From assembly GCA_911728435.2 (NCBI GenBank), contig OU452209.1, forward strand, positions 10,150,869 through 10,214,868: a stretch of 64,000 bases of DNA, given 5' to 3'. Under the pieces are notes generated by a model. The model saw nothing but the letters and a program-made list of their open reading frames with translations. It was not told where the DNA came from and ran no database searches. Numbering within the stretch: the first letter of the stretch is position 1; each line of letters starts with the position of its first letter. This document shows positions 12,501 to 23,245 of the stretch, in pieces. Position numbers and translations under genes: made by a program. The stretch comes from Apoderus coryli. Its lineage: Eukaryota > Arthropoda > Insecta > Coleoptera > Attelabidae.

Positions 12501-15500
12501 GATTTTTTCTGGTTATTGGTTCTTAGTCCATTTAAATATGCCTTCAGCGTGCTGTATATCTGGATGTAAATCCAATTATAAGAGCGCATTAAAATAAGAG
12601 AAAAAAAAGGCAAATAACAGTTTTTCTATTTCCCAATTATGATAATTTAAAACAGAAATGGTTACAGGCTATTCCTAGATATGGGAGTTTGGTGAAAACA
12701 CTTTCCGGAAAGCCAAATTATACGGGAGGAATTACCTTCAACCGGATGGAACATTTAACAAAAATTCCCTAAAAACCTAAACCCCATGAGTATCTATCTA
12801 TTTGTTCAAATTTGCCTAAATATTTGTCAAAAACACTTCCAAACCCTAGAAAACCACCCGAAGACAAAAATGTGAACAAATCAAACGTTCCAAAGAAATT
12901 AAATATTTATAAAGGCCGATTTAATTGAAAGTTTGGAAGATCTTTTAAATTTAAGTAAAATTAATGTTTCTAATAACTGGAATATTAAAACAAATTAAAA
13001 TTTAGAATTCCAAGTTACAAAATAGTTTCCAAGTATTTTAGTTTCGACCGCTCACCGGCCTGAGTACACTAGACGGGTTTACTAACCGTATTGCGGTGCT
13101 AATTTAACTGCCTGTATTATTCATTATGTATCTATTTTGATTATAATGTAATGAATTATTTTGATGTAATTTGTACAATATGGTTGAATAAATACAGCAA
13201 TAAGTTTTGTCTATATAGAAGTACAATTTTTCTTAAATAAATTGTCACATGCATGGGAAACCTGAATAAGATACGATTAAATCCATATCCAGTACTATGA
13301 GCATGGTATTGTTAATTTTGGATGACAATAAGTAATTAATTCCATAAACGAATTAATTCGAACAATGTCATCCAAGCATATTTTCCAATTATTTGGGTTT
13401 GAACACCAGATATCTGTTTACTGAGCTGAGAAAATTCGCATTTAAAAAAGGTTCAACGCAAGGTTTTATATAAAATTATATGGGATGAGATAAAGATATT
13501 AGAAAACCATTACTCACATGTTGTACCAGTAATGTGTTTTTCTTTTGTTTGCAAAACATTTCAGACTAGCCTCGTATTTATTTGTGTCTATGGGCTAACT
13601 TATACCAAGAGTCAAGTGAAAAAGTATGACGGCTACTTATACAAGGTGTCAATGAAATGAAAAATAAGCTGATCGCAAATATACCTATATCCAATGTTGC
13701 TTCGTTTTGCCTATATCAAAAAACGATGAACAATACAAATACGCTTGGTATTTTGAACAAGCCCTATTAACATTATTGCTGTTTTTATTTAAAATGACAG
13801 TAAACTTCTCGTTATACAAATTTTGAGGAGATTTATTAGCAAACTTGGAAACAGCGTTTTCATGAAAAAAACCGCAGAGAAGTTCTTTTTTCCCCAAATC
13901 GACATATTTTGTTTATTTCTTCTTAATTTAGTTAAGGATTACAGTAATAATTAGTTTAAAATTATGCACGGTTAAAAATTAGCAAACTACTCTCCCTTTC
14001 AATTAGTTTCTTAGAGAGAACAAAATAAGAACCACTTCATAGCAAAATCTATTTATTTTTTTGTATGGAAAATAAATACTTTTTTATTTTACCTGAACTA
14101 GAGCATCATATGCTAATGCTGAACATGATAACGTCGGTGTTGTACCCAAAAATCCACTGTCTGTAACTTCTTCAACAGTTTCACCGATAGACAAAACCAG
14201 TGTGGCGTTTGTAAACGATACAATAATGTACGCATCATAATCATCTGGAACAAATAAAACGAAACAACCGTGTGGCGTTAAAACACAAAATGATCATGTA
14301 CGATTTAGCAAATAGACATATAATGTTCAGTGGTTGTTAAGTGTTTTAATCAATATAATTCAGTTGAAACACGGACAATTGTTGTCATCATATAACTGCA
14401 ATGAAAGGGATAGAAAGGGTACAAGTGCCAATTTTATATAAACGGAGATAAGCGCCTAGTTTGATAGTTAATGTTCATATTTGTTCGAATAATAACGATT
14501 TTGATGATTTTTGACACTCCCTAATCTGTTGATTAGTAGAAAAAGCTGGTAAACAGAAATGCACTAAAACTCCGAAACCTGCGCCTTCATTTGTTGTTTT
14601 AAAAAGATATTTTATTTTTGGACTATTAGTCACATACATGTATTTTTTTAAAATGTATTTGTTTACACAAACAAATCTGTGAGATTTCCGCATTATATAA
14701 TAGCAAGATATTCACCCATTATTTAATGATCCGCCAAGATTTTGAAAAAGACGTTGAACCTTTCAAATATCTAGAATCAAGTAAAATTACATGTATCTTC
14801 AAGTGTCTTCTTAAAAAATATCGTCTTATGAATCCTGCTAGCCTCTGCCGAATAAAGAACAGTTTATTTTTCTTCAGATCGATCTCTTATCTTTTCAACT
14901 AGCCTTCAATTTACAGCTATGCTGATAACAATATCCTTAAAGTGTACACTCTTCTTTAACAACGGTCTGTGGCTGCAATGAATGTTGCGAAGCAGAAAAT
15001 CTTGAGGCTTAACAGCAATCTAGGGTTGATTTCAATATGCAAAAGCCACAGATTGCGGTATTTTATACAAAAAATGCCCCTGATGTTTTACTTATGAATT
15101 AATAGGTTTTCCACTGTCATCTAGCTTTAGTATCGTAGAAATGAGTGCGTGCAGTAGCTTCTCATAGCATGAACGTGTTCCTCAATGACAGGTCAGCAAA
15201 GCCTGAGCTTCTTATATCCCGCTAAAAGGTATGTGACTTCTCAAGAGTCCCTGATGTTGCATAAAACACTAACTAATGTTTCCATGTCGTACAGAGTTCT
15301 GGACCATCCACGCGAAGTGGTGTTGATTGGCAATTATTTCGTTGAAACAATTCGAAATACGGACTCATTTTCATTGATATTATCTGACTAATTATGCACA
15401 AAAATGTTTACATTTCAATTCGGATTCCTATTATAGTTACTTTCTCGCGCCTTACAAGTAAAAAAATCCTAACATTTGGTGATTTCCACATGATGACAAT

Positions 15501-18500
15501 AAAGTGTATTTATTTATTTATGATCATGTCTCGTGAAAATTTAGTGTACTATAACAGTGAAATGAAATAAAATTATTTAAAATTACGCTCGATGTATTTT
15601 TTCCAGTAGACTCCCGATTTGAAAACAATTTGAATAGTTGTCCACAAAATTAAGTGGTATACATAATTTTTTCAAAAGAATACCTAGAACCAGTTAAGTC
15701 ATGGCTTTATCAGATATTTTCTTCCATGTTTACCAACAATATAAACTCATCAACTTTTATAATGATAAATTTACAAATAATATAAATAAATTCAATAAAT
15801 TTCCCTAGATTTAAATGAATAAAGCAATTAAAAATGGTTCCCTCTTAAATTGGTAGAACCACCACCCAGTTTGGAACTTTTTTTCTTCAGGTTGCTATCA
15901 AAAATTGTTTTGTTATTAGGACTTTATTTTCGAAATGTATTGATTTTTATATTACTAAGCTGCTTATAATAGGTGAACTCACCTTATGTCCCCAGTGAAA
16001 TGCAGTTATAAATCAGGCTCGGCATCTGAAATTAAAAAGCACTGGTGTTGATAAATAATTTTTTCGCTCAACCACCAGGCTTTATTAAAAAAATAATCTT
16101 GGCAGAATTCATGACTTCGTTTTAAATCTTTCTTTCCCCATAATAACAAAACTTTATTATTTATCTAAAAAATAAAACAAAATATAAAATCAATAAACAG
16201 AAAGAAAGATTTATAACCCAATGTAAATTTATTTCAAATTAACATCAAACTATATTAAAATATGCTTACCATCATTTTTCTTCTTCACAGTCCACACAGC
16301 ATTCGGATTACCGGGCAATTCTGACACAGCCATCTCATTTACTTCTAAACCATGTCTCAGTACTCTCATTGAAGATCTCGGACCTCTACCGCACAACATA
16401 TAGAGTTGTGGTGTATCTTCACCGGCTAAATCGGCAACTCGTGATGAAAGAATCGGTGATAGTGACTCAATTTCGTCCACCTGAACTAAATTTCTCAATT
16501 GTCTCGGTGCGAAAAAGAATGTATCACCTTCTTCCAATGGCATTGCAGAGCTGAATTCCAATTCGTCGTCGTCATCTCCCAAATGGGCGATTTGGTACAA
16601 GTAACTACAAAGAAAATCATAAGCTAACATTAAATTTAATATCAATAGTTCCTGCTACCTAAATCAATGATAGAGTGTTACTGTCAAACCAGAATAAAAC
16701 ATCCGATAAGTGTGTATTGGGGGATATATATCTGCTCAGGGCGCAGTAGTTAAGTGTTGTTATGGTTCCTCACTAGTACCAGACGATGCCGACTCTCCGC
16801 GGGAAATCGAGACGAGTCCATTGTCTTCGCAATTTATTTCAGCTGGAGAGTTTTACATTTGATGTCATGACGTTACAATAATTATTACATATGATGAAAT
16901 TTTGAGAGAACCAGCGAAGTACTATCCGCCACTATGCTTCCCTATCTCTTTGGGCTTGTCACAGCCTTCTTTAGACCAACCATTAACAAGTAAATTTGGC
17001 AACGTCGAATACAAGTCTACTGTTTGTGTTTACATTGGAACATTTGTAACACGCGGTCTAATTAAATCAGTGCTTATTGAGCTTAATTAAAACATTTTTT
17101 TTATAAAACTTGTGTATAAATTGTTTGTTAGTAGAATAAAGTGATTTCTTTGGACTCTTTGCCAAATGGTAAAAATGGCGGGATTCCTATAGGGATAATA
17201 ATTGGTTATATTTTTGGGTCGTGAACAGCCTTCTTTTTATAAAACTAGTAGTTATAAGTGTGTATAAATATATCATCTACATTTTGTGTAAGTTACAACA
17301 GCGGATAAACGGTTTATTAATAAAATAAAGTGCTTTGTTTATTACTCTTGTACCGACACGGCATAGTGTGTGTCGTATAACTAAACGGTGGAAGTGTGTT
17401 TGGTATGGTTCTTAGTCAATTTAAATATACTTTCAGCATGCTGTATACCTGGATGTAAATCCAATTATAATAGCGCATTAAAACAAGAGCAAAATGGGAA
17501 ACTAATAACAGTTCGTCTATTTCCCAAAGATGATATTTTAAAACAGAAATGGTTACAGGCTGTTCCTAGATCAAAGACCGTGGCAGTTTGGTGCAAATAC
17601 TCCTGAAAGCCAAATTATACGGGACGAATTACCGTCAACCGAATGGAACAAAAATTCCCTATAAACTTACATCGCATGCGCGTCTATTTTTCCAAATTTG
17701 CCTAAATATTTGTCAAAAACAGTTCCAATCCCTAGAAACTCACCCTAAGAACGAAAATGTCAACAAATCGGAACGTTCGAAAGAAAAAAATGATTTATAA
17801 AGGCGGACTTAATTTAAATTTAAGAAAAATTACTAACTATATAAAAACAAATTAAAATTTAGATTTCTAAGTTACAAAATAGTTTCCAAGTATTTTCATT
17901 GCGACCGCTCACTGGCCTAGTATGTACAGTAGACTGTGCCTGTATTATTTACTATGGATCTATGATTTTGTTTATAATGCATTGAATTGAATGAATGAAA
18001 GTACAATTTCTCTTAAATAAATGTCACATGCATGGGAAACCTGAATAAGATACGATTAAATCCATATCCAGTACTATGAGCATGGTATTGTTAATTTTGG
18101 ATGACAATAAGTAATTAATTCCATCAACGAATTTAATTCAAACACAAAGTCATCCAAGCATATTTTCCAATTATGAGATAAAAATATTAGAAAACCGTTA
18201 GTCACATGTACAAGTAATGTTTTTGCTTTTGTTTGCAAAACATTTCAGACTACCCTCGTATTTATTTGTGTATATGGGCTAATTTATACCAATAGTCAAG
18301 TGAAAAACTATACGGCTACTTATACAAGGTGTCCATGAAATGACAGTACAACGCTTAACCACAAAATGCCTCAGCTAACAATAAGCTGGCAAATATACCT
18401 ATATCCAATGTTGCTTCGTTTTGCCTCTACGGGGCGAAAATTCTCAAATTAATATCGTATTTCCGGACTGATCAAACTAGTAGTAATTAGAATTAAAACT

Positions 18501-21500
18501 TTATATGTTTTTTTCGTTCCGTGTCGGAGAAATAATTAAAGTCAGGGGCAACAAAAATGCAACCTTTTATTTACGAAGCACGCGCCATTTTTAAATTTCT
18601 AGGCATTAACAAAGAATCGCATTTGCGTCAAAACACGCCAATAATAGTAGAATTCTTCAAATTAGTGTAATTCGATAAAGGCGTCTAGAAATTATTCCGG
18701 AAAAACGATATTAATTTGAGAACTTTAGCGCCCTGTGGAGGCAAAACGAAGCAACAATATAGGTGCATTTGCATCGATCGGATTATTTTTAGTTGAGGAA
18801 TTTGTAGTTAAGCACTCATTTCATCGACATACTCTATATTATACAAAAAACTATAATATACTTACTGGTTGCCAAATTCACAAGCGACAAATAAAAACCC
18901 AGTCTTCAAAACACACATGGCAGCAGCTACAGGTACTGTATCGAAGTACTTCAACTTGATTTCCGTCACCATATCCCCCTGTGTCTCTAGTGTAATCTTA
19001 AATATATCACCTTGTTCCGTTTGCGCGAGGAAAAAGAACATGCTCTTCGTCTTATGTGTAGCGGAACACACGAAAATCATACCGCGTTCAGGATCATCGA
19101 GATCATTACGGCGACGCGGGATCGGACACCGAATATCATGCTGATCACTCATCTTTTTATACGTTAAATAGTTCTCAGAACAAATCAACACACCTGAAGG
19201 TCCATCATCCCCACCCGGCACAGTTATAAGAAAATTTGCATGTTCTTCCAGAGGTTCCGAATATTTGCGCACTACATGATTAACGCTCAAATCCAATTCG
19301 TAAAATGTAAGTGTTTGCTGGGTTTTCTGTGCAGCTTCACCGGTCGGATCCATATCAGCCTCTTCATAATCAATCTCTAAACATGCAAATAGTGGATTTA
19401 CATATTCAACATCAACGCCTATCATATGATAGACCAATGTGTTGCTTTTGTGCGCTTCTAATGAAGAGGATATGGTGAGTCGTGCTTGTGAATCTCTATT
19501 AAGAATATATGCTAGTTTCTGTTTTTCAATCACACCAATGATGACCGCACGACCACGAGGATCTGTCGCCAAATATTGCCCAGGCACAATACGTCTGCAT
19601 CCGGATTTGCCGAATGTTTCTTGTTGGATTTTTTCAAAAATGTTCTTTTGTGGTATGTACTCGAGAATTACGATACGACCTGAAATTTCACAAAAGTTGA
19701 ATCAATGGGAGTTATAAAACTACGGTACAAAACTTTCTTATTAGCCTAACAGTAAGTATAGGATGTCATGAGGTCGATTTGCAAGGAATTGAAAAGACAA
19801 CAAGGGAAACTAGACATATTCAGTTGGTGCAAAACTATAAAGCCAAAATTTTTGTATTGTCATCACTTTTTGTAACATGGGATCCAATGATACGGGAAGA
19901 TTTCAAAAAAATCTAAAAACATTAAAACGTATTTCGTAATATTTGTTGATAAAAACATAATCTACACGAAATGGAAATATTGTTTAAGTGGACAACTTAA
20001 TTTTGCAAAAATAATACCCAAAATGTACCCTCCATTATGTCGTTTTGCGCTTCATTATGTGGGGGTTAGTTGGAAACAATTTTGAATTGCCGATACTTTT
20101 TGGAAGTTCATATTATTAACTTCTGGTATTTTCACCTCAAAAATGTTTTAAGTTTAAATATTTGAAATTTATTTATATACTTAATAACACTGTGGCTTTG
20201 TATCTTCCCGATCTGTAGATACGGTCGTCCCCCCATCGCTCACCTTGTAAGACTTAAAAATATTATTAGAACAAGTTCTTGCTAAAGTCAGAATTTTGAA
20301 TGAAGCCAGGATATGACGGTTTAGGTCTTGAAGCACTAGCGGCTAGGGGGACCGAATTTACTTTGCTCACGTGATTCCCGCATGCGCAATACATATCATG
20401 TTTGAAATTGTGAGATAAGATAAAAACTAGGAGCTAACAAATTTTGTATCAGGAAAGGTAAACTTTGAAATTATGAATAATATTAAAAGTATATTATATA
20501 TGTTAGTATGTAGGTATTTTATGGATAGGTACAATATTATTAGAGTTATTAAGGTAATCAGTTTTGAGAATGTGCTTTTTGTTAAACATATTTGTAAGCA
20601 TATATATGATTTCTTTTCTCTTTTTTATTTTTGTATACTTGTATAAGCGTTGTGTACAAGAAATGGGTTTAGCAATAATTTTGATGTCATCGGTTTGATC
20701 AAAATGAATGACTTTTGGCAAAGTTAGCTGCTCTACTTTAGCTGAAATACATAATAATGGAACAAAAAAAGTTAAAAAATAATTTAACTTTCCTGGATGA
20801 AACTTCAACATGTGTTTTTTCAAGTTCGAGTATTTACAAAAAGTTTTTGAACATTCATTACATAAGTGATCTGAAATGGATAATTAAAATTATCCTATGT
20901 TAAAGTTAAAATGGCACGTTTACATTATTATCACAATTTAGATCTTTATTAGGTATAATGTAGGTTTGCTTTATGTCTTACCACTGTGGTATTTTCTAGC
21001 ATGACTTCTTAAATTAGAATTGTTGAAAACTGTTTGTTGCATGCAGAACATTTATATTCCATTTTTGAAATTAATTTATATCGTATAACTCAAGAATTTA
21101 TATCCACTATAATATAGCAACATAAAAAATATTAACACAACCTATTACATTAAAAAACAACCTACATAACCTAAAAATCGCATGAGCAAAGTAAATTCGG
21201 TCCCCCTAGCCGCTAGTTCTTGAAGCGCCTATTGCGCAGATTGTTTGGCGAACGTGGTTAGTTCTGTGCTCTATGAGTGGTTGATATAAAATAGAAGGTC
21301 CATCAAGGTGTCCGTCCTATGAGTTCACAATTTCTATACATTGGTCAGTGGTTAAAAAAATAAATTAAGGTGATCATGAAAGTTGGTTTTGTCGTTTATT
21401 TGCGAAATATCACTGGAAAATAAAAATAATTTCTAGAAAATTAACATCCTACTTAGTTTTGGACTGATATCTGATTCTTAACCAGGCAGTTCTGAGGTTC

Positions 21501-22352
21501 TGTCAACAGTGGCCGTTTACGAAATCAATTAATGAATATTATTACAAAAAACTGTAAAGCACTAAAACCAGGTTATTAGTCATCATAAAACTACAACCAA
21601 CGATGCGATGTGCTTTATATTTTAATTTAGCACAGTCTACGACCTGAACGTACATTGAGTGTAGGTACAGGAGATACCATAGTGCATAAAACTTAACGAG
21701 ATCGATCAATACCACCGACACCTGTGTATAAATTGTATTAACATCTTTTTATATACGTTACAATATAAACTATCTTGCATTCCACATAACTCTACCACCT
21801 TTTTAGAGATCAACACTCGTTTCGCTAACATTATTAACATCCCCAAGAGATCAATAAAACTTATTGTACACTAGAGTTCCTACTACTGCCTCTAAATTAT
21901 CAAAAACTGCATTTAAAATTATGTTGATAATTTTGCTATAAACATAAAAATATAAATATATGCAATACAAAAAAAAACATTAGATAAACTGGACAAAAAT
22001 GTGACAAAAAAATTAATAAGAATATCAATAGAAGACAATTATTTATATTGGTAGATTCTGAATCAATGCATAAAAATTATCCCAAGTTACCTGAATCGGA
22101 GCCCACAATAATATAATCTTTTGTGCCGCCAGTCAGTCGAAATGACACAATCGAACGAATAATCCCGAATACTTCCACAGTCAACAATGTGTGCACTTTA
22201 CCAGTGTTGGGATCAGGTCGAAGTAAATCCAAGCTTTTACCTCTGGCGATAACAATTTCTTGGATCTTACTGCCAGAAAAGTTACCATGCACAGCATGCG
22301 TAATTGCCGTAGCACGTTGTAACGTCAAGTTATACAGAAACATGGCTGGAAA
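1836..22352 (-). CDS. SF3B3: Splicing factor 3B subunit 3 (SF3b130/SAP130), 5' eight exons, C-terminus off window
   Basis: SF3B3 is the large beta-propeller scaffold of the SF3b complex of U2 snRNP, which helps recognise the branch site in the nucleus. Eight minus-strand exons (coding 22343-22091, 19679-18866, 16604-16270, 14244-14093, 12291-12139, 10542-10316, 3887-3565, 2060-1836) have GT/AG borders and matching phases. They sum to 2482 coding nt, about 827 residues. The protein is very close to known metazoan SF3B3: it begins [12 protein letters not shown] and continues through [46 protein letters not shown] and [14 protein letters not shown]. Family members are about 1217 residues, so roughly 390 residues with the CPSF_A C-terminal propeller must lie left of base 1. 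The ATG at 22343 was chosen because homologues start at MFLYNL. An acceptor 9 nt upstream shows a non-coding first exon further right, which I could not locate. Introns range from under 2 kb to 6.4 kb and are loaded with transposons; no exon looks damaged. Confidence 0.97.
2100..3540. other. SF3B3 intron 7-8, no gene recognised
   Basis: AT-rich intron sequence. I see no coding exon, structural RNA or transposon with clear ends. A GC-richer patch (2700-3060) looks like an old dispersed repeat, but I cannot assign it. Confidence 0.5.
3565..3887 (-). CDS. SF3B3: SF3B3 coding exon 7 (residues 645-752)
   Basis: Acceptor TATTTAG. After a variable Ala/Thr/Ser-rich linker it encodes [47 protein letters not shown] and FSSEQCPEG, ending phase 1 at donor GTATGT. 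The left end of the mariner-type element starts 65 bp away. Confidence 0.96.
3953..4353 (+). repeat. Left TIR of the mariner-type element
   Basis: About 400 bp, inverted relative to 9877-10278. A second, partial TIR-like copy (AACAGGGCGTGTCAAAAAGG) follows at about 4355-4430, suggesting a local duplication or a second element end. Confidence 0.85.
4491..6902 (-). mobile_element. 2.4-kb TIR element carrying a 566-aa ORF
   Basis: Termini CACAGGCCAACA at 4491 and its complement ending at 6902 are flanked by TAA on each side (4488-4490; 6903-6905), consistent with a 3-bp target duplication. Further inward the arms remain similar for roughly 150 bp (shared blocks TTTGGTGCC and CTAGTTTTTGAGAT), showing older divergence. 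The only long ORF is the 566-codon gene. The insertion is exactly at the stop codon of the host mariner transposase, so the host frame reads L-stop without it. I cannot assign it to a named transposon superfamily. Confidence 0.75.
4743..6443 (-). CDS. 566-aa zinc-finger, probable DDE/RNase H-like transposase of unrecognised superfamily
   Basis: A single intact exon with ATG at 6443. The first 105 residues hold paired Cys motifs ([25 protein letters not shown]), suggesting zinc-binding DNA-recognition modules. Residues about 130-200 are acidic and low-complexity. From about residue 250 there is a folded region with candidate acidic residues: [25 protein letters not shown], then CFLC with [14 protein letters not shown] (possible Cys/His insert), and near the C-terminus [13 protein letters not shown] followed by RYQGRW. 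The spacing resembles an RNase H-like transposase with an insertion, but this is inference. Related multicopy proteins of unknown function are, from memory, common in aphids, cnidarians and other animals. It lies inside its own TIRs with no introns or stops, so it may be recently active, although the TIR arms are diverged. A captured or domesticated gene is the alternative. Confidence 0.6.
   Translation of the reverse strand: MASTSRRTCVNHPDVFCYVCGEYTLKESRKRISDFVKRAYLAYFGVHLGDQDKSWAPHFICKTCVEHLRQWTTGKRKCLKFGVPMVWREPRNHHDDCYFCLVNIKGINRNNRHKWTYPDLDSARRPVVHSEEIPVPSFSSLPKLTEDDTETSTSDEVKRIQSENDSDFEADLATPQCFNQEELNDLIRDLNLSKESAELLASRLKEKNLLCRGTNITFYRKRDKDLLPFFTQENDLVFCNNIKGLLEKMGLPEYTPDDWRLFIDSSKRSLKCVLLHNGNKYGSIPIGHSTTMKEEYETIALVLRKIKYEEHQWSICVDLKMINFLLGQQSGYTKYPCFLCLWDSRAKNEHWVNKNWPSRDVMIQGIQNVINEPLVSREKILLPPLHIKLGLMKQFVKALNRDGNCFGYLSRKFPGISTEKLKAGIFDGPQIRQLVKDPQFTTSMNETESNAWSSFVQVVQNFLGNHKADNYVELVETMLSNFNILGCNMSIKVHYLHSHLDRFPENLGDCSEEQGERFHQDIKTMEDRYQGRWDSHMMADYCWSLQRDCPSKLHSRKSYKRKFLCD
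8055..9270. repeat. Degenerate tandem array, ~120-140-bp spacing, CGAACGCCTATG core
   Basis: Cores ([AT]CGAACGCCTATGT or CACGGACGCCTATGG) recur near 8061, 8182, 8302, 8439, 8708, 8829, 8969, 9108 and 9249, each beside T-rich tracts and an AGGTTAT[AC] block. A higher-order unit of about 525 bp is also visible: 8110-8350 resembles 8640-8880. Confidence 0.8.
9502..9542. repeat. (CAGA)n microsatellite
   Basis: About ten perfect tetranucleotide units directly after the GTTTTTGCGTTTTCGTGGATA block. The same arrangement closes many insect repeats. Confidence 0.95.
9877..10278 (-). repeat. Right TIR of the mariner-type element
   Basis: Inverted copy of the left TIR, ending GGACATACTG|TA. The transposase reading frame begins just inside it (ATG at 9844), so the TIR probably carries its promoter. 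Confidence 0.85.
10316..10542 (-). CDS. SF3B3: SF3B3 coding exon 6 (residues 570-644)
   Basis: Acceptor ATTTTCAG. It encodes [43 protein letters not shown] and [10 protein letters not shown], ending phase 2 at donor GTAAGA. It lies only 38 bp from the right end of the mariner-type element in the next intron. Confidence 0.96.
10891..11454. mobile_element. Probable MITE with CACTTAAAGCCAA ends
   Basis: CACTTAAAGCCAA at 10891 is answered by its complement at 11442-11454, with looser similarity inward (TATCC/GGATA blocks). The interior is rich in CG-containing palindromic words such as CTACGCATGCGCAAA. No clear target duplication. Intronic in SF3B3. Confidence 0.4.
12139..12291 (-). CDS. SF3B3: SF3B3 coding exon 5 (residues 519-569)
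   Basis: Acceptor TTTCCAG, donor GTCAGT. 153 nt encode [28 protein letters not shown] and [18 protein letters not shown], phase 0 at both ends. Recognised by splice borders and similarity to SF3B3; too short to show as a free-standing ORF. Confidence 0.95.
12512..13712 (+). pseudogene. THAP-domain repeat, copy A (decayed)
   Basis: Nearly collinear with 17403-18426. It starts with a CTTCAG acceptor-like site and a THAP-like beginning ([10 protein letters not shown]), broken by indels. Next come a [16 protein letters not shown] block and a [13 protein letters not shown] block in shifted frames, then about 800 bp of shared non-coding sequence ending at TTGCTTCGTTTTGCC. It is a transposon- or retrogene-derived THAP fragment in an SF3B3 intron. 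Confidence 0.6.
14093..14244 (-). CDS. SF3B3: SF3B3 coding exon 4 (residues 468-518)
   Basis: Between acceptor TTCCAG and donor GTAAAA. It encodes [31 protein letters not shown] and [16 protein letters not shown], in phase with its neighbours, and ends phase 0. Too short to be reported as a free-standing ORF. Confidence 0.95.
14260..16250. other. SF3B3 intron 3-4, nothing recognised
   Basis: About 2 kb of AT-rich sequence without exons, RNA genes or transposons with clear borders. A short open frame at 15185-15391 (+) has no recognisable domain. Confidence 0.5.
16270..16604 (-). CDS. SF3B3: SF3B3 coding exon 3 (residues 356-467)
   Basis: Acceptor TTTGTAG. It encodes [36 protein letters not shown] and [16 protein letters not shown], closing at WTVKKKND with donor GTAAGC in phase 1. 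All are conserved SF3B3 blocks. Confidence 0.96.
17403..18426 (+). pseudogene. THAP-domain repeat, copy B
   Basis: Better preserved copy of 12512-13712. An open segment (about 17430-17606) encodes the N-half of a THAP zinc finger: [10 protein letters not shown] (C-x4-C), then RLFPKDD and QKWLQAVPR. After a frameshift the C-terminal THAP block reads [15 protein letters not shown] near 17680-17730. THAP domains are C2CH DNA-binding modules of P-element transposases and many host proteins. No catalytic region is seen. Confidence 0.65.
18409..18758. mobile_element. ~350-bp MITE with ~55-bp TIRs
   Basis: The segment TTGCTTCGTTTTGCCTC(T/C)AC at the left is inverted at the right end (18751 backwards), and the arms also share CTCAAATTAATATCGT. 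The interior is non-coding. The left arm coincides with the end of THAP repeat B, and copy A ends at the same TTGCTTCGTTTTGCC word. The TIR may therefore belong to the THAP repeat family. Confidence 0.65.
18866..19679 (-). CDS. SF3B3: SF3B3 coding exon 2 (residues 85-355)
   Basis: The largest exon, 814 nt. It opens with RIVILEY after a TTTCAG acceptor and runs through [47 protein letters not shown] and [19 protein letters not shown] to [11 protein letters not shown], ending phase 2 at donor GTAAGT. It corresponds to the MMS1_N-type first propeller region. No frameshifts. Confidence 0.97.
20335..21217 (-). mobile_element. 883-bp TIR element with 9-bp TSD carrying zinc-finger exons (MULE-like capture)
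   Basis: Perfect 35-bp inverted repeats beginning ACTAGCGGCTAGGGGGACCG at both ends, flanked by direct 9-bp repeats TCTTGAAGC (20326-20334; 21218-21226). A 9-bp duplication fits Mutator-like elements (8-11 bp). There is no transposase. Instead the minus strand carries two C2H2 zinc-finger segments separated by a GT/AG intron. This is the layout called Pack-MULE: a gene fragment carried between transposon ends. Merlin (8-9 bp TSD) is the other superfamily to exclude. Confidence 0.75.
20503..21075 (-). pseudogene. Captured C2H2 zinc-finger gene fragment (two exons)
   Basis: Exon 1 (about 21075-20982) encodes YKCSACNKQ and, one base out of frame, [11 protein letters not shown], together one C2H2 finger broken by a single-base indel. 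A donor GTAAGA and acceptor TTTCAG bracket a 111-nt intron. Exon 2 starts at 20870 and encodes [19 protein letters not shown], a complete second finger (C-x2-C-x12-H-x4-H), followed by about 80 residues of no recognised domain, ending at 20503. Exon phases agree (phase 1), so the fragment was copied from genomic, not processed, sequence. Confidence 0.65.
21555..21690. repeat. ~135-bp direct repeat, copy 1
   Basis: From ACTAAAACCAGG to GGAGATACCATAGTGCATA, strongly similar and same orientation as 25381-25515. Shared words include CCAACGATGCGATGTGCTTT and AGCACAGTCTACGACCT. No coding content. Confidence 0.7.
22091..22352 (-). CDS. SF3B3: SF3B3 coding exon 1 (residues 1-84)
   Basis: Acceptor TTTTGCAG, then nine 5'-UTR bases TTTCCAGCC, then ATG at 22343. 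The exon encodes the start of the first propeller (MFLYNL to the VGSDSG turn) and ends phase 1 at donor GTAACT. Confidence 0.95.
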
Positions 22353-23245
22353 CTGCAAAAGAAATATACAATATTAGAAAAATATAATAAGTTTAGAAAT
22401 GGTCCAACCCAAACTTAATGATTAACCAGATCGTTGCAGACCCAGTCATTGGTCAAGTGAAATAAATTTTGAAAATGGTCAAACTGGCCACCAACACTGA
22501 GCAATTCGCCAAATCTTCTTTTTACACATATCGAGGACCACAGGTCATAAAGATGTATAAATGTTAGAACAGCGTCAGTAAGATGAAGTATAAACCGTTA
22601 CTTGATTTGTAAAATATTGGAAGTATTATTCTGTCAAACTAATCCGAGTTACAATTTTAATAAGATGTACAAAGTGATTGTTGGTCGATGGAACATTAAG
22701 ACGTTTTAAAGCATACAATTCTTTTGAAAATTTGAGGGAATACTTTGGTTAATATAAACTTTCTTATTTCAAATGGAACACCCTATATAATAATATTTTT
22801 CGGTTCCCTGTTTTATCTTAACATTTCCTTACACCTATCTTCAAGTCTTCAACTGTTTTTGAGTAGGTAAATAATTTATGTTGACTTTCTTGGCTCAAAA
22901 AACGTATTGAGAAAAAATTTGTCTCTTGAATAGACAGAATCTTGCAATTTGGATAGCATCTTAGGAAAATCAATACTTACATAATTTTGACAGATTGATC
23001 CATCAATTTAAAGGATGATAACAACCTTAAGTAGTGTGATCGACTAGTAAAAATAGGCATGTCAATTTGTCAAATGGAACACCCTGTATGTTTTGATATT
23101 AGTAAAAAAATGTATAGAAATTAAGACAGCGAAAATAAATTTTGTTAATTTGACATTTAATGCCGAACTAGTAAAACGGGCAGTTCGACATGTGTCCCCG
23201 GTTTCACTGCAGTCTCATGGGCTTATTGTGAAAAGTCCCCGTATT

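Noticed and set aside
18869..19717. Plus-strand open frames opposite SF3B3 exon 2
   Set aside because: They are antisense shadows of a strongly conserved exon with no recognisable domain.
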